Source of the DNA: Curtobacterium aurantiacum
GTDB lineage: Bacteria; Actinomycetota; Actinomycetes; Actinomycetales; Microbacteriaceae
DNA: 64,000 nt
Assembly (NCBI RefSeq): GCF_018598555.1
Contig: NZ_JAHEWN010000008.1
Span: 99,725-163,724, forward strand
Reading direction: 5' to 3'
Under the pieces are notes generated by a model that did not search any database, was not told the DNA's origin, and worked only from the letters and a program-made list of their open reading frames with translations. The position numbers and the translations under genes were made by a program. Shown here one piece after another: positions 9,382-19,155 of the stretch; position 1 is the stretch's first letter, and every line of letters begins with the position of its first letter.

Positions 9382-10197
9382 TCAGGCAGCGCGCAGGGCG
9401 ACGCGCATGCTGTCGACCCGCTCGGCGATCACGGGGTCGGTCGACCACCGCTGCTGCAGCCGGCCGACGAGCTCGCCGACCTGCTCGCGGTCGAGCCCCG
9501 GGTGCAGCGCCAGGCCCACCGTCAGCTCCGGCCCGGCGAACCGACCGACCGGGTCGCCGGGCGCGAGTTCGACACGGGCGACGCTGGGCTCCTGGGCTAC
9601 TGATGTCGCGAAGGCCTGCGCGACCTCGGGGTCCTCGAAGCACGGGGTCCACGGCAGGTCCTGTCCGAGGGCCCACACCGCCGGACGACGCAGCACGAAC
9701 TCGGTCGGCGACTTCGGGTCGAGCACGACGAGCTGGGTGTCCTCGCTCGCCGCGGCCATCGCCACACGGCGGGACTCCACCGGCACGGGGCGCGCGTCCG
9801 GGTCCCAGGCGTGCATCGCGTCGACCGAGGTGAACGCCGGCATGACACTGCGGCCGTCCGGGCCGGCGACCGTCACGATCGAGAGTTCCTGGGTCTTGTC
9901 GACGAGCTTGCCCGCGTCGGTCTCCCCCACGTCGCCGGCCTCGGCGATGAGCGGGATGAGCAGACGGGCGGTGCGGAGTGACTCGACGATCGTCGCCTGG
10001 GACCCGCCGCTGGCGAGCGAGCCGATCGCCGCGACCACTGCGGGATCGGCGAGCCCGTCGTCGTCGGCGAAGGCGGTGTCGTGGTGGTCGAACGTGCGGC
10101 CCTCCCACGAGAAGCCCGCCGAGTCCGCCGCACCACCCGGGGTGTGCGCGTCGTCGGCGTCCGGCCCGGTGCCGCGGCCGTTGGAGATGCCCGCCAC
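9382..10197 (-). CDS. SseB-family protein
   Basis: About 271 residues from a GTG at 10197, four bases after the hisA stop. The N-terminal ~40 residues are variable. The middle carries SseB-like segments, including LLIPLIAEAGD, LSIVTVAGPDGRSVMPAFTS and AWDPDARPVPVESRRVAMAA. A C-terminal region ending VRVALRAA-like resembles the SseB C-terminal domain (VELAPGDPVGRFAGPELTVG). The function is poorly defined; the actinobacterial copy usually follows hisA, as here. The frame stays open upstream inside hisA, but that part is a shadow of hisA. Confidence 0.8.
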   Translation of the reverse strand: MAGISNGRGTGPDADDAHTPGGAADSAGFSWEGRTFDHHDTAFADDDGLADPAVVAAIGSLASGGSQATIVESLRTARLLIPLIAEAGDVGETDAGKLVDKTQELSIVTVAGPDGRSVMPAFTSVDAMHAWDPDARPVPVESRRVAMAAASEDTQLVVLDPKSPTEFVLRRPAVWALGQDLPWTPCFEDPEVAQAFATSVAQEPSVARVELAPGDPVGRFAGPELTVGLALHPGLDREQVGELVGRLQQRWSTDPVIAERVDSMRVALRAA

Positions 10198-10201
10198 GGC
10201 G

Positions 10202-10948
10202 TTACTCGGAGGCGATGTCGAGCGCGGCCGGCAGCGTGAACGCCCCGGAGTACAGCGCCTTGCCGATGATGGCGCCCTCGAGCCCGTACGGCACGAGTTC
10301 GCGCAGCGCACGCAGGTCGTCGAGGGTCGAGATCCCGCCGGAGGCCACCACGGGCTGGTCGGTCCGGTCGCACACCTGGCGGAGCAGTTCGACGTTCGGC
10401 CCCTGCAGCGTGCCGTCCTTGGTGACGTCGGTCACCACGTAGCGGGCGCACCCGGCGGCCTCGAGCCGGTCGAGGACCTCCCACAGGTCACCGGCGTCCT
10501 CGGTCCAGCCGCGGCTCGAGAGCGTGGTGCCTCGGACGTCCAGCCCGACGGCGATCTGCTCGCCGTACTCACCGATCACGCGGGCGGCCCAGTCGGGGTT
10601 CTCGAGCGCTGCGGTGCCGAGGTTGATGCGAGCGGCGCCGGTCGCCAGCGCTGCCTCGAGCGAGGCGTCGTCGCGGATACCACCGGAGAGCTCGACGGAC
10701 ACGCCCTCGACCTCGCGGATCGCGTGCGCGATGACCCGGCGGTTGTCGCCACGACCGAAGGCGGCGTCGAGGTCCACCAGGTGGATCCACTCCGCACCCT
10801 GGTCACGCCAGGTGCGTGCGGCGGCGACGGGGTCGCCGTAGCCGGTCTCGCTCCCCGCCTCGCCCTGGGTGAGCCGCACCGCCTGCCCGTCGACGACGTC
10901 GACGGCCGGCAGCAGGACGAGGGGCGGGGTGTCGGTGAGGTCGGTCAT
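10202..10948 (-). CDS. hisA: Phosphoribosyl isomerase HisA / PriA
   Basis: 248 residues of TIM-barrel type. [19 protein letters not shown] carries the conserved first catalytic Asp. [18 protein letters not shown] and [19 protein letters not shown] carry the phosphate loop and second Asp. It isomerises ProFAR in histidine synthesis. In many actinobacteria the enzyme (PriA) also does the TrpF step of tryptophan synthesis. Sequence alone cannot settle that here. It follows hisH after 97 bp. Confidence 0.95.
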   Translation of the reverse strand: MTDLTDTPPLVLLPAVDVVDGQAVRLTQGEAGSETGYGDPVAAARTWRDQGAEWIHLVDLDAAFGRGDNRRVIAHAIREVEGVSVELSGGIRDDASLEAALATGAARINLGTAALENPDWAARVIGEYGEQIAVGLDVRGTTLSSRGWTEDAGDLWEVLDRLEAAGCARYVVTDVTKDGTLQGPNVELLRQVCDRTDQPVVASGGISTLDDLRALRELVPYGLEGAIIGKALYSGAFTLPAALDIASE

Positions 10949-11045
10949 GGTCCTGTCGGTTTCGTTGCGGTGGAGAAGGGGCTGCGTTCGACCTGGAGGC
11001 CCGGTGCGCGTCCGGCACGGCCGTCACGCCCGGCGCCGGCCGGGT

Positions 11046-11684
11046 TCAGAGCGAGCGCACCCAGTTGGAGAGCAGGCGGATGCCCGGCTCGCCGGACTTC
11101 TCGGGGTGGAACTGCGTGGCGGTGAGCGGCCCGTTCTCGACCGCGGCGATGAACGGCTGCCCGTGCTCGGCCCAGGTCAGACGGGGCGCGCGGAACGGCC
11201 CGTACGCCTCGAGCGGGAAGTCGGTCACGCCGTAGGAGTGCACGAAGTAGAAGCGCTCGTCGTGCAGCCCGTCGAACAGCACGGAGTCCTCGGGGGCCTG
11301 CACGGTGTTCCAGCCCATGTGCGGCAGCACCTCGGCCTGGATCTCCTGCACGGTGCCGGGCCACTGGCCGAGCCCCTCGACGTCGGCACCGCGCTCGATG
11401 CCGCGCGAGAACAGGACCTGCATGCCGACGCAGATGCCGAGCACGGGTCGCCCGCCGGCCAGACGGTGGTCGACGATCTCGCCGCCCTGCACGCCTTCGA
11501 GCTGGTCGATCACGGCGGCGAACGCCCCGACGCCGGGGACGAGCAGGCCGTCGGCCTTGAGCGCCGCCTGCTTGTCCGAGGTCAGGGTGACGTCGGCACC
11601 GGCGCGCTCGAGCGCCTTGGCGGCGGAGTGGACGTTGCCCGACCCGTAGTCGAGGACGACGACGTTCGGCTTGGCGGCGGTCAC
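11046..11684 (-). CDS. hisH: Imidazole glycerol phosphate synthase glutaminase subunit HisH
   Basis: 212 residues, class I glutamine amidotransferase. The nucleophile Cys is in [16 protein letters not shown], and the catalytic His/Glu pair is in [24 protein letters not shown] is the typical HisH N-terminus. It supplies ammonia to HisF, which is not in this window. The GTG start at 11684 overlaps the hisB stop as GTGA, showing translational coupling. Confidence 0.97.
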   Translation of the reverse strand: MTAAKPNVVVLDYGSGNVHSAAKALERAGADVTLTSDKQAALKADGLLVPGVGAFAAVIDQLEGVQGGEIVDHRLAGGRPVLGICVGMQVLFSRGIERGADVEGLGQWPGTVQEIQAEVLPHMGWNTVQAPEDSVLFDGLHDERFYFVHSYGVTDFPLEAYGPFRAPRLTWAEHGQPFIAAVENGPLTATQFHPEKSGEPGIRLLSNWVRSL

Positions 11685-12283
11685 AGAGCGCCCTTCGTGG
11701 AGGGGATGCCGTCGACGCGCGGGTCCAGTTCGACCGCCGTGCGCATGGCCCGGGCGAACGCCTTGAACTCGGCTTCGGCGATGTGGTGGGGGTCGCGGCC
11801 CTCGAGCACGCGGACGTGGACGGTGATGCCGGCGTTGAACGTGATCGCCTCGAACACGTGGCGGACCATCGAGCCGGTGAAGTGGCCGCCGATGCGGTGG
11901 AACTCGAAGCCCGCGGGCTCTCCGGAGTGCACCAGGAACGGGCGCCCCGAGACGTCCACGACGGCCTGGGCCAGCGCCTCGTCGAGCGGGACCAGGGCGT
12001 CGCCGTACCGGCCGATGCCGGAGCGGTCACCGAGGGCCTGCTTGATCGCCTGTCCGAGCACGATGCCGGTGTCCTCGACCGTGTGGTGCACGTCGATGTC
12101 GGTGTCGCCCGTCGAGCGCACCCGCAAGTCGATCAGGGAGTGCTTGCTGAACGCGGTCAGCATGTGGTCGAAGAACGGGACGGAGGTCGAGATCGACGAG
12201 GTCCCGGTGCCGTCCAGGTCGAGCTCGAGTTCGACACTCGATTCGCTCGTCGAACGGCTGATCGAGGCGGTGCGGGCGGTCAT
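11681..12283 (-). CDS. hisB: Imidazoleglycerol-phosphate dehydratase HisB
   Basis: 200 residues, monofunctional dehydratase without the phosphatase domain found in enterics. Metal-binding motifs are present: [29 protein letters not shown] and [16 protein letters not shown]. The ATG at 12283 overlaps the hisC stop by 4 bases. TAGGGT six bases before that ATG lies within the end of hisC, so hisB may also have its own leaderless transcript. Confidence 0.97.
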   Translation of the reverse strand: MTARTASISRSTSESSVELELDLDGTGTSSISTSVPFFDHMLTAFSKHSLIDLRVRSTGDTDIDVHHTVEDTGIVLGQAIKQALGDRSGIGRYGDALVPLDEALAQAVVDVSGRPFLVHSGEPAGFEFHRIGGHFTGSMVRHVFEAITFNAGITVHVRVLEGRDPHHIAEAEFKAFARAMRTAVELDPRVDGIPSTKGAL

Positions 12284-13386
12284 GCCTCAACCCTAACCGG
12301 CGGCTGCTCGGCGGCGACCTGGCGCATGGCGTCGAGGAACGCGGTCGTCTCGGCTTCGGTCCCCGCACTGACTCGCAGGTGGTTCGGGATCCCGAGGTCG
12401 CGCACGATGACGTCGCGCTCGAGCAGTGCCTCGAACGCGGCGTGCGGGTCGGCCACGCCACCGAACAGCACGAAGTTCGACCAGGTCTCGTACGTGCGGT
12501 ACCCCATCGCCCGGAGCTCGGTGACCATGCGGTCGCGCTGCGCCTTGATGTCGTCGACCATCGCCAGCATCTCGGGCGCGTGCCGGAGTGCCGCGATCGC
12601 CGCAGCCTGCGTGAGCGCGGACAGGTGGTAGGGCAGTCGGACCAGCCGGACGGCGTCGACGACGGCGGGGTGCGCGGCCATGTACCCGACCCGGGCGCCG
12701 GCGAACGCGAACGCCTTGCTCATCGTGCGGGAGACAACGAGGCGCTCACGACCGGGCAGCAGGGTGAGGGCGCTCGGGGCCTCGGACGGCATGAACTCGG
12801 CGTACGCCTCGTCCACCATCACGATGCCGTCGGTCGCGTCGTAGGCGGCCGCGATCGTCTCGATGTCGAGCGGCGTGCCCGTCGGGTTGTTCGGCCCGCA
12901 CAGGAACACGATGTCCGGCTGGTGCTCGCGGATCGCCGCCACGACGGTCTCGGGCGAGATGCCGAACTCGTCGTCGCGCTGCGCCGGGATCCAGGTGGTT
13001 CCGGTGCCCGACGCGAGGATCGAGTGCATCGAGTAGGTGGGCGGGAACCCGAGGACCGAGCGACCGGGACCACCGAACGCCTGGAGGAGCTGCTGCAACA
13101 CCTCGTTCGACCCGTTCGCCGCCCAGAGCTGCTCGGCGGTCAGGTCGTGCCCGAGGTAGTCGGCGAGTGACTGCCGGAGCTCGGTGAACTCGCGATCCGG
13201 GTACCGGTTGACCGTCAGCAGGGCCTGCCGGATCGACTCGACGATGTCGGCAGCGACGTCGTCCGGAACGGGATGCGTGTTCTCGTTGACGTTGAGCTGC
13301 ACGCGGACGTGCTTCTGCGGGGCGCCGTAGGGGATCTGCCCGCGCAGGTCGTTTCGGATCGGGAGGTCTTCGAGCGTGAATGCCAC
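12280..13386 (-). CDS. hisC: Histidinol-phosphate aminotransferase HisC
   Basis: 368 residues, fold-type I PLP enzyme. The PLP lysine is in [33 protein letters not shown] and [13 protein letters not shown] are typical HisC segments. It makes L-histidinol phosphate. TACGAT six bases before the GTG start at 13386 makes this the likely promoter for hisC-hisB-hisH-hisA-sseB. hisD, usually upstream in actinobacteria, is not adjacent. Confidence 0.96.
   Translation of the reverse strand: MAFTLEDLPIRNDLRGQIPYGAPQKHVRVQLNVNENTHPVPDDVAADIVESIRQALLTVNRYPDREFTELRQSLADYLGHDLTAEQLWAANGSNEVLQQLLQAFGGPGRSVLGFPPTYSMHSILASGTGTTWIPAQRDDEFGISPETVVAAIREHQPDIVFLCGPNNPTGTPLDIETIAAAYDATDGIVMVDEAYAEFMPSEAPSALTLLPGRERLVVSRTMSKAFAFAGARVGYMAAHPAVVDAVRLVRLPYHLSALTQAAAIAALRHAPEMLAMVDDIKAQRDRMVTELRAMGYRTYETWSNFVLFGGVADPHAAFEALLERDVIVRDLGIPNHLRVSAGTEAETTAFLDAMRQVAAEQPPVRVEA
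12290..12295 (-). promoter_or_regulatory. -10 element for hisB, inside the 3' end of hisC
   Basis: TAGGGT is six bases before the hisB ATG and overlaps the final hisC codons. Confidence 0.45.
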
Positions 13387-13392
13387 CGATCC

Positions 13393-13398
13393 ATCGTA
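13393..13398 (-). promoter_or_regulatory. -10 element of the his operon (leaderless type)
   Basis: TACGAT is six bases before the hisC GTG at 13386. Confidence 0.6.
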
Positions 13399-13450
13399 GG
13401 CCGCTGTCGCCGTGCGACGACCAGCCGTCTGGACGGCGCTGCCCGGCTGA

Positions 13451-13828
13451 CTACTCGCCGTTGGTGTACTTGGTGGGGATGGCGATCTCTTCGCCGGCCT
13501 GCAGCGCGGAGCCGTCGAGCGCGTTGAGGCTCACGACGTCCTGCACGAAGTCGCGCGGGTCGGAGTTGGGCGCGGTCTGCTCGGCGAGCTGCCAGAGCGT
13601 CTCGCCGGGCTGGATCGTCACGGTCTCGAACGGGGTGCGGGTGCCGCCGGCGGTGGCGTCACCGGCGGACGCCTGTCCACCGTTGAGCACGCCGAGGGCG
13701 ACGACGATGAGGAGCGGGATCGCAGCGAGCGTCGTGAAGACGATGCGGCCGCGACGCGTCAGACGCAGGCGGGTACGCACGGCGGGCGCCGCGGTGCGCT
13801 GGATGTCAGCGATGGCGATGGTGCTCAT
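13451..13828 (-). CDS. LysM-domain membrane protein, candidate SOS cell-division inhibitor (YneA-like)
   Basis: 125 residues from an ATG at 13828 with GAAGG upstream. A basic N-terminus (RTRLRLTRRGR) is followed by one membrane segment (residues ~32-50) and a C-terminal LysM domain (TVTIQPGETLWQLAEQTAP ... LQAGEEIAIPTKY). Domain order and the head-to-head position with lexA match YneA of Bacillus, an SOS-induced septation blocker, and similar LysM genes beside lexA in actinobacteria. An SOS-type box covers its -10. The function is inferred from context. Confidence 0.85.
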   Translation of the reverse strand: MSTIAIADIQRTAAPAVRTRLRLTRRGRIVFTTLAAIPLLIVVALGVLNGGQASAGDATAGGTRTPFETVTIQPGETLWQLAEQTAPNSDPRDFVQDVVSLNALDGSALQAGEEIAIPTKYTNGE

Positions 13829-13870
13829 GTCGTTCTTGCCTTCCCGTTCGGTGGAACCGAAGTCGTGTAC

Positions 13871-13884
13871 CGAACATAGTTTCG
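13871..13884 (-). promoter_or_regulatory. SOS (LexA) box over the LysM-gene promoter
   Basis: CGAACATAGTTTCG differs by one base from the actinobacterial LexA consensus CGAAC-N4-GTTCG. On the minus strand it contains the -10 TATGTT, 17 bases downstream of a -35 TTGTGC. LexA binding would block this promoter. Confidence 0.75.
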
Positions 13885-13942
13885 AATCAGACGACGCACA
13901 AGTCCTGGGGGAGGATTTCTGCGGGGTTTTCTTGCGACACGC

Positions 13943-13983
13943 TCGAACAGGTGTTTGTCCGGCCCTGGCTGGTCGGATACTGT
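13943..13983 (+). promoter_or_regulatory. lexA promoter with overlapping SOS box
   Basis: TCGAACAGGTGTTTGT (13943-13958) is a near-consensus LexA box. It overlaps the -35 TTGTCC (13955-13960), 17 bases before the -10 TACTGT (13978-13983). This is a normal autoregulated lexA promoter with a 5' leader of about 75 bases. Confidence 0.75.
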
Positions 13984-14064
13984 TTCGATCGACTGGGACA
14001 AGCCTGACGGGGACCACCGACATTCCCGCCGCGGCCGGACCGGCACCGACGAAAGCGAGACGAC

Positions 14065-14709
14065 GTGGTGGACGAACTGCGGGGCCAGAAGCCGCTGACG
14101 CCGAAGCAGCAGGCGATCTTCGACGCGATCCGCGCGTCGATCGCCTCCCGGGGCTACCCGCCGAGCATGCGTGAGATCGGCGACGCGGCCGGGCTCTCCT
14201 CGCTCTCGAGCGTCTCCCACCAGCTCGGCCAGCTCGAGCTCGGCGGCTGGATCCGTCGCGACCCGAACCGCCCCCGTGCGCTCGAGGTCCTGGTGGACGA
14301 GCCGTCCTCCGACGCCGGTGGCCCGGACATCGACGCCACCACGCTCGTGCCCCTCGTCGGCCGGATCGCCGCCGGTGTCCCGATCACCGCCGAGCAGCAC
14401 GTCGACGAGATCATCCCGCTCCCCCGCCAGCTCGTCGGCACCGGTGAGCTCTTCATGCTCAAGGTCGTCGGCGAGTCGATGATCGACGCCGCGATCTGCG
14501 ACGGCGACTGGGTCGTCGTCCGGTCACAGCAGACCGCCGAGAACGGTGACATCGTCGCGGCCATGCTCGACGAAGAGGCGACCGTCAAGGTCTTCCGCCA
14601 GCGCGACGGCCACACGTGGCTGCTGCCGCGCAACTCCGCCTTCGAGCCGATCCTCGGCGACGCGGCCTCGGTCCTCGGCAAGGTCGTCGCGGTCCTCCGC
14701 TCCCTCTGA
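14065..14709 (+). CDS. lexA: SOS repressor LexA
   Basis: 214 residues from a GTG at 14065. The N-terminal winged helix includes [20 protein letters not shown] and [12 protein letters not shown]. The Ala-Gly cleavage site is in [12 protein letters not shown]. The S24 peptidase Ser is in [15 protein letters not shown] and the catalytic Lys in EEATVKVFR. It represses SOS genes until RecA filaments stimulate self-cleavage. Boxes for it are seen here at its own promoter, at the LysM gene and at recA. A nested hairpin follows the stop. Confidence 0.97.
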   Translation: MVDELRGQKPLTPKQQAIFDAIRASIASRGYPPSMREIGDAAGLSSLSSVSHQLGQLELGGWIRRDPNRPRALEVLVDEPSSDAGGPDIDATTLVPLVGRIAAGVPITAEQHVDEIIPLPRQLVGTGELFMLKVVGESMIDAAICDGDWVVVRSQQTAENGDIVAAMLDEEATVKVFRQRDGHTWLLPRNSAFEPILGDAASVLGKVVAVLRSL

Positions 14710-14747
14710 CCGCGGCCCGCGGCCCACGACTCGCGCTGCACCGGCGC

Positions 14748-14850
14748 GAGACGCCGTCGTCACCGTCCGACGCCCCCTGCACGACGAAACGCCGCCGGAA
14801 TCGGCGGCGTTTCGTGTGTTCCGGGGCGTCTCGGTGACGCGACGGCGTCT
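14748..14850. repeat. Family C nested dyad between lexA and hflX
   Basis: Three nested inverted repeats: outer AGACGCCGTCG/CGACGGCGTCT (ending at 14759 and 14850), middle GACGCCCC/GGGGCGTC (14769-14776, 14823-14830), and an inner perfect 13-bp stem (14785-14797, 14802-14814) with loop GAAT. It lies at a tail-to-tail junction, so a bidirectional terminator is the simplest role. A family A half-site follows near 14864. Confidence 0.8.
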
Positions 14851-14905
14851 GGCGGACCCGTGACGGGCCTCCAGACCGCGCGGCAGCGCCTGCCGGAGCC
14901 GATCG

Positions 14906-16447
14906 TCAGACGGTCGTGGCGGGCGTGACCACGTACGGCTCGAGCTCGGAGACCTGCCGCTGGAAGACGCGCACCCGCAGGCGCGTGCCGTCCTCGACGT
15001 AGTCGACGGACTCGACCGATCCCGCGTCGTGCAGCGACGACACCAGGTCGCCGCGGTCGTACGGCACCACGATCGTCAGGTCGACGTCGGGCTCGGGCAG
15101 GCGGTCCTCGATGACGCTGAGGAGCTCCGGGATGCCCTCGCCGGTGCGTGCGGAGACGAACACCGCGTCCGGCACGAGTCCGATGAGCACGAGGCGTTGC
15201 GCGTCGTCGATCAGGTCGGCCTTGTTGAAGACGACGATCTCCGGGATGTCGCCGGCCCCGACGTCGCCGATTACCTCGCGCACGGTGGACAGCTGCGCCC
15301 CGGGGTCGGGGTGCGAGCCGTCGACCACGTGCACGATGACGTCGGCGTCGCCGACCTCTTCGAGGGTGGAGCGGAAGGCCTCGACGAGCTGGTGCGGCAG
15401 GTTGCGCACGAAGCCGACGGTGTCGGCGAACGTGTACTCACGGCCCTTGGTGCTCTCGGTCCGGCGGACCGTGGCGTCCAGCGTCGCGAACAGCTGGTTC
15501 TGCACCAGCACGCCCGCGCTCGTCAGCCGGTTGAGCAGCGACGACTTGCCGGCGTTGGTGTAGCCCGCGATCGCGACGCTCGGCACCTCGTTGCGGTTGC
15601 GCTCGGCGCGCTTGGCCTCACGCGCGGGGCGGAAGCCGGCGATCTGGCGGCGCAACTTGGCCATCCGGGTGTGGATGCGTCGGCGGTCCAGCTCGATCTT
15701 GGTCTCACCGGGGCCACGCGAACCCATGCCCGCACCGCCGGAGACCTGACCACCGGCCTGTCGGGACATCGAGTCACCCCAACCGCGCAGTCGCGGCAGC
15801 AGGTACTCGAGCTGGGCGAGTTCGACCTGTGCCTTGCCCTCGCGGCTCTTGGCGTGCTGGCTGAAGATGTCGAGGATCACGGCCGTGCGGTCGATCACCT
15901 TGACCTTCACGACGTCCTCGAGCGCACGACGCTGCGAGGGAGCGAGCTCGGTGTCCGCGATCACGGTGTCGGCGCCGGTGGCCTTCACGATCATCGCGAG
16001 CTCTTCCGCCTTGCCCTTGCCGAGGTAGGTCGAGGCGTCCGGGTGCGGTCGGCGCTGCAGGAGCCCGTCGAGCACGACTGCGCCGGCCGTCTCGGCCAGG
16101 GCGGACAGCTCGCGCAGGGAGTTCTCGGCGTCCTGCGCGTCGCCCTGGGGGTACACGCCGATGAGGACGACCTGCTCGAGCCGCAGTTGGCGGTACTCGA
16201 CCTCGGTGACGTCCTCGAGTTCGGTGGAGAGGCCGGCGACACGGCGCAGCGCCGCACGGTCCTCACGGTCGTACTGGTCGCCGTCGCCGGTCCAGCTGCG
16301 GTCGTCGACCGACTGCGTCTGGATGGCCTGGGCGGGTGCGAAGATGGACGATGCCGCGCGACGGTCTGCGTTGCGCAACACCCTCTCGACGACACCGTCT
16401 GCGCTGTCGTCGTTGGTCTGGTGGTTCTGCTGATGGGTATCCGTCAT
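14906..16447 (-). CDS. hflX: GTPase HflX
   Basis: About 513 residues. The N-terminal HflX domain has PDASTYLGKGKAEEL and GADTVIADTELAPSQRRALED. A glycine-rich linker follows (RQAGGQVSGGAGMGSRGPGE). The GTPase domain has AGYTNAGKSSLLN, DTVGFVRNLP and NKAD. HflX binds the 50S subunit and splits stalled ribosomes. I choose ATG 16447; a GTG three codons upstream abuts a TAGCCT hexamer, which lies nine bases before the ATG. The N-terminal ~70 residues are variable. Confidence 0.95.
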   Translation of the reverse strand: MTDTHQQNHQTNDDSADGVVERVLRNADRRAASSIFAPAQAIQTQSVDDRSWTGDGDQYDREDRAALRRVAGLSTELEDVTEVEYRQLRLEQVVLIGVYPQGDAQDAENSLRELSALAETAGAVVLDGLLQRRPHPDASTYLGKGKAEELAMIVKATGADTVIADTELAPSQRRALEDVVKVKVIDRTAVILDIFSQHAKSREGKAQVELAQLEYLLPRLRGWGDSMSRQAGGQVSGGAGMGSRGPGETKIELDRRRIHTRMAKLRRQIAGFRPAREAKRAERNRNEVPSVAIAGYTNAGKSSLLNRLTSAGVLVQNQLFATLDATVRRTESTKGREYTFADTVGFVRNLPHQLVEAFRSTLEEVGDADVIVHVVDGSHPDPGAQLSTVREVIGDVGAGDIPEIVVFNKADLIDDAQRLVLIGLVPDAVFVSARTGEGIPELLSVIEDRLPEPDVDLTIVVPYDRGDLVSSLHDAGSVESVDYVEDGTRLRVRVFQRQVSELEPYVVTPATTV

Positions 16448-16496
16448 CCTGTGCACAGGCTACCTCCGGCGGCCCTCCGACACACTCGGTTGCCGG

Positions 16497-16502
16497 TACG
16501 GT
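16497..16502 (+). promoter_or_regulatory. -10 element of the methyltransferase gene (leaderless type)
   Basis: TACGGT is six bases before the ATG at 16509. The divergent hflX hexamer TAGCCT is at 16457-16462, so both promoters share 61 bp. Confidence 0.6.
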
Positions 16503-16508
16503 TCATCC

Positions 16509-17120
16509 ATGGCGAACGACCACTACTTCTCGGCCAACCCCGAGAGCGACGTCCGGCCCCGCCAGGTGGACGTCACGCTCGCCGGTCAGCCCCTCACCCT
16601 GGCCACCGCTGCCGGGGTCTTCAGCCCGGACGGTGTCGACCGTGGCACGAAGGTCCTGCTCGGTTCGGTGCCGGCACCCGCGGCTGACGGCGCGCTGCTC
16701 GACATCGGCTGCGGCTGGGGTCCGATCGCGATCACGATGGCGCTGCAGTCCCCGGACGCCCACGTCTGGGGCGTCGACGTGAACGAGCGGGTGCTCGGGC
16801 TCGCCCGGGCCAACGCTGTGACCGCCGGGGCGACGAACGTGACGATCGCGCTCCCCGACGACGTGCCGGCCGACCTGCGCTTCCGCACGATCTGGTCGAA
16901 CCCGCCGATCCGCGTGGGCAAGGACGAGCTGCACGAGATCCTGCTGACCTGGCTGCCCCGGCTCGAGGTCGGGGGTGACGCCTGGCTCGTCGTGTCGAAG
17001 GACCTCGGCGGCGACTCGCTGCAGAAGTGGCTCGTCGGGGCGCTCGGCTCGGGGTTCTCCGTCACCCGCGAGTCGACCGCCAAGGGCTTCCGCGTCATCC
17101 GCGTGCAGCGCAGCGCGTAG
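16509..17120 (+). CDS. Class I SAM methyltransferase, RsmC-like
   Basis: 203 residues. The SAM-binding motif is LLDIGCGWGPIAITMAL, followed by acidic VWGVDVNE. SNPPIRVGKDELHE is the NPP(F/Y/I) motif of N-methyltransferases such as RsmC, which methylates guanine N2 in 16S rRNA. E. coli RsmC is a duplicated ~340-residue protein; this is a single-domain form. The N-terminus AGQPLTLATAAGVFSPDGVD is typical of the small actinobacterial group. The target is not certain. Confidence 0.88.
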   Translation: MANDHYFSANPESDVRPRQVDVTLAGQPLTLATAAGVFSPDGVDRGTKVLLGSVPAPAADGALLDIGCGWGPIAITMALQSPDAHVWGVDVNERVLGLARANAVTAGATNVTIALPDDVPADLRFRTIWSNPPIRVGKDELHEILLTWLPRLEVGGDAWLVVSKDLGGDSLQKWLVGALGSGFSVTRESTAKGFRVIRVQRSA

Positions 17121-17147
17121 GGCGCGTGCGCACTTCGTGTGCGTGCA

Positions 17148-17206
17148 CTTCGTGAGCAGGAATGGTCGGGTTGCCGCTGGGCACCCGACCACTTCTGCTC
17201 ACGAAG
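17148..17206. repeat. Family B dyad (GTGAGCAG arms)
   Basis: Outer 12-bp arms CTTCGTGAGCAG / CTGCTCACGAAG and an inner 9-bp stem TGGTCGGGT / ACCCGACCA are separated by 3-base internal loops. It lies at the tail-to-tail junction of the methyltransferase and dapF, so it can terminate both. Confidence 0.8.
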
Positions 17207-17257
17207 CGCCGCGGGGCGAAGCGCCCACCCGCGCGCCGCGCGCACCGCGCACCTGCG

Positions 17258-18148
17258 TCAGACCGTCAGGTCGCCCGAGAAGACGAGCTCGGCCGGCCCG
17301 GACAGCGACACGTGCTCGCCGTCCTCGGTCGCCGTCATCCGCACGGTCAGCAGCCCACCCGGCACCCGCACGCGCCAGGTGTCCGGCGCACCAGCCCCGA
17401 CCCAGTAGCGCGTCGCGAGGGCGGCCGCCACGGCCCCGGTGCCGCACGAGAGCGTCTCACCGCTCCCCCGCTCGTGCACCCGCATGGTGATCTCGCCGAC
17501 GCCGTCCTTGATGAGCGGATCGCCCGGCAGCACGAACTCGACGTTCGCACCGTGCTCCGGTGCCGGGTCGAGCACGGGCAGGAAGGTCAGGTCGAGGTCG
17601 GCAAGTTCGTCTTCGGTCTCGACGGCGACGACCACGTGCGGGTTGCCGACGTCGATGCCGATGCCCGGCCGCGCCCCGTCGAGGTTCTTCGCCCGGACGA
17701 GCACGTCGTCGGATCCACCACCCTCGATCCCGAGGCCCCAGCGCCCGAGGTCGGCGGCGAACCCGTTCGTCGTGCGTTGGATGTCGACCAGGCCCTTGCG
17801 GCTGCCCACCGTCAGCGTCTCACCGGGGGCGAGGTCGACCAGGCCGGACTCGGTCAGGTACCGGGCGAACACCCGGATGCCGTTGCCGCACATCTCCGCG
17901 ACCGTGCCGTCGGCGTTGTGGTAGTCCATGAACCAGGTGGCCTCGGGCTCGACGGCCACGAGCGCGCGCCCCTCGGGGATCGCCTCCGACCGCACCGCCC
18001 GGATCACGCCGTCGCCGCCCACGCCGAAGCGTCGGTCCGCGATGGCACGGATCCGCTCGGGGGTCAGGTCGACGGTGGCGTCGGGGTCGGCGAACAGGAC
18101 GAAGTCGTTGCCGGTCCCCTGGCCCTTGGTGAAGTGCAGCTCGGTCAC
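17258..18148 (-). CDS. dapF: Diaminopimelate epimerase
   Basis: 296 residues. The two catalytic cysteines are in [16 protein letters not shown] and [17 protein letters not shown], the signature halves of DapF. The N-terminus [14 protein letters not shown] is typical. It converts LL- to meso-diaminopimelate for lysine and peptidoglycan. The GTG at 18148 overlaps the miaA stop as GTGA. TAGGAT six bases upstream lies inside miaA. Confidence 0.97.
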   Translation of the reverse strand: MTELHFTKGQGTGNDFVLFADPDATVDLTPERIRAIADRRFGVGGDGVIRAVRSEAIPEGRALVAVEPEATWFMDYHNADGTVAEMCGNGIRVFARYLTESGLVDLAPGETLTVGSRKGLVDIQRTTNGFAADLGRWGLGIEGGGSDDVLVRAKNLDGARPGIGIDVGNPHVVVAVETEDELADLDLTFLPVLDPAPEHGANVEFVLPGDPLIKDGVGEITMRVHERGSGETLSCGTGAVAAALATRYWVGAGAPDTWRVRVPGGLLTVRMTATEDGEHVSLSGPAELVFSGDLTV

Positions 18149-19155
18149 GGCACGATCCTACGGGCCAGTGCCGACAGGTCGCCGCGGTCCGCCCCGGTGA
18201 CGTCGAGCGTCTCGGCGTCGGCGTAGCGCCGGAACCAGGAGACCTGGCGCCTGGCGTACTTCCGGGTCGCGATGCCGGTCGCCTCCACCGCCTGGTCGAC
18301 CGTCGACGTGCCGCCCAGCACCTCGAGTGCCTGCGAGTAACCGATCGCGCCCCGCGCCGTCTTGCCCTGCTCCAGCCCCTGCTCGCGGAGCGCAGCGACC
18401 TCGTCGACGAGTCCGGCGTCGAACATCCGTGCCGCCCGCGCGTGCAGCGCCGACACCAGCTGCTCACGGTCACGACGCAGGTGCAGGATGCGGGACGGTC
18501 GCCAGGCGCGGGGCGTGGCCGGGAGGCTCGGGGTCACGACCTCGGATCGGCTCGCGATCTCGAGTGCCCGGATCAACCGCCGTGGGTTGCGTGCGTCGAT
18601 CGTCGTTGCGGCCGCCGGGTCGAGGGTGCGGAGCCGTTCGAGCAGGATGCCCGGACCGAGTTCCTCGTGCTCCCGCTCGAGCTGTGCGCGGAGTTCGGGG
18701 TCGGTGCCGGGGAACGACAGGTCGAACAGCACCGCGGAGACGTAGAGGCCGCTTCCGCCGACGAGGACGGCCACGCCGCCGTCGGCCTGGATCCGTTCGA
18801 CGTCTGCCCGTGCGGCGACCTGGTACGCGGCGACGCTCGCCTCGTCGGTGACGTCGAGCACGTCGAGCTGGTGGTGCGGGACCCCGTGTCGTTCGCCCGG
18901 CGGGAGCTTCGCGGTCCCGATGTCCATGCCGCGGTACAGCTGCATCGCATCGGCGTTGATGATCTCGGCGTTCCGGCCTGCGGCACGGAGTCGGTCGGCG
19001 ATCGCGATGCCGAGGTCGGACTTGCCCGTCCCGGTCGCCCCGACGACTGCGATCAGGTCCGCGGCGTCACCGTCTGCGGGCGACTCGGCGGCGTCACCGG
19101 ACGCGGGCGACGCGGCGCTCGTCGACGCAGCCCCGGGGAGCTCAGCGGCCGACAC
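18145..19155 (-). CDS. miaA: tRNA dimethylallyltransferase MiaA
   Basis: About 336 residues. The Walker A loop is [19 protein letters not shown], and [19 protein letters not shown] is the DSMQ-type motif with Ala in place of Ser. [13 protein letters not shown] and [12 protein letters not shown] follow. It isopentenylates A37 of tRNAs reading U-starting codons, before MiaB. I choose the GTG at 19155, overlapping the miaB stop by 14 bases. The longer frame shadows miaB. The first ~25 residues are Ala/Ser-rich. Confidence 0.95.
   Translation of the reverse strand: MSAAELPGAASTSAASPASGDAAESPADGDAADLIAVVGATGTGKSDLGIAIADRLRAAGRNAEIINADAMQLYRGMDIGTAKLPPGERHGVPHHQLDVLDVTDEASVAAYQVAARADVERIQADGGVAVLVGGSGLYVSAVLFDLSFPGTDPELRAQLEREHEELGPGILLERLRTLDPAAATTIDARNPRRLIRALEIASRSEVVTPSLPATPRAWRPSRILHLRRDREQLVSALHARAARMFDAGLVDEVAALREQGLEQGKTARGAIGYSQALEVLGGTSTVDQAVEATGIATRKYARRQVSWFRRYADAETLDVTGADRGDLSALARRIVP
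18155..18160 (-). promoter_or_regulatory. -10 element for dapF, inside the 3' end of miaA
   Basis: TAGGAT is six bases before the dapF GTG, overlapping the last miaA codons. Confidence 0.45.
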
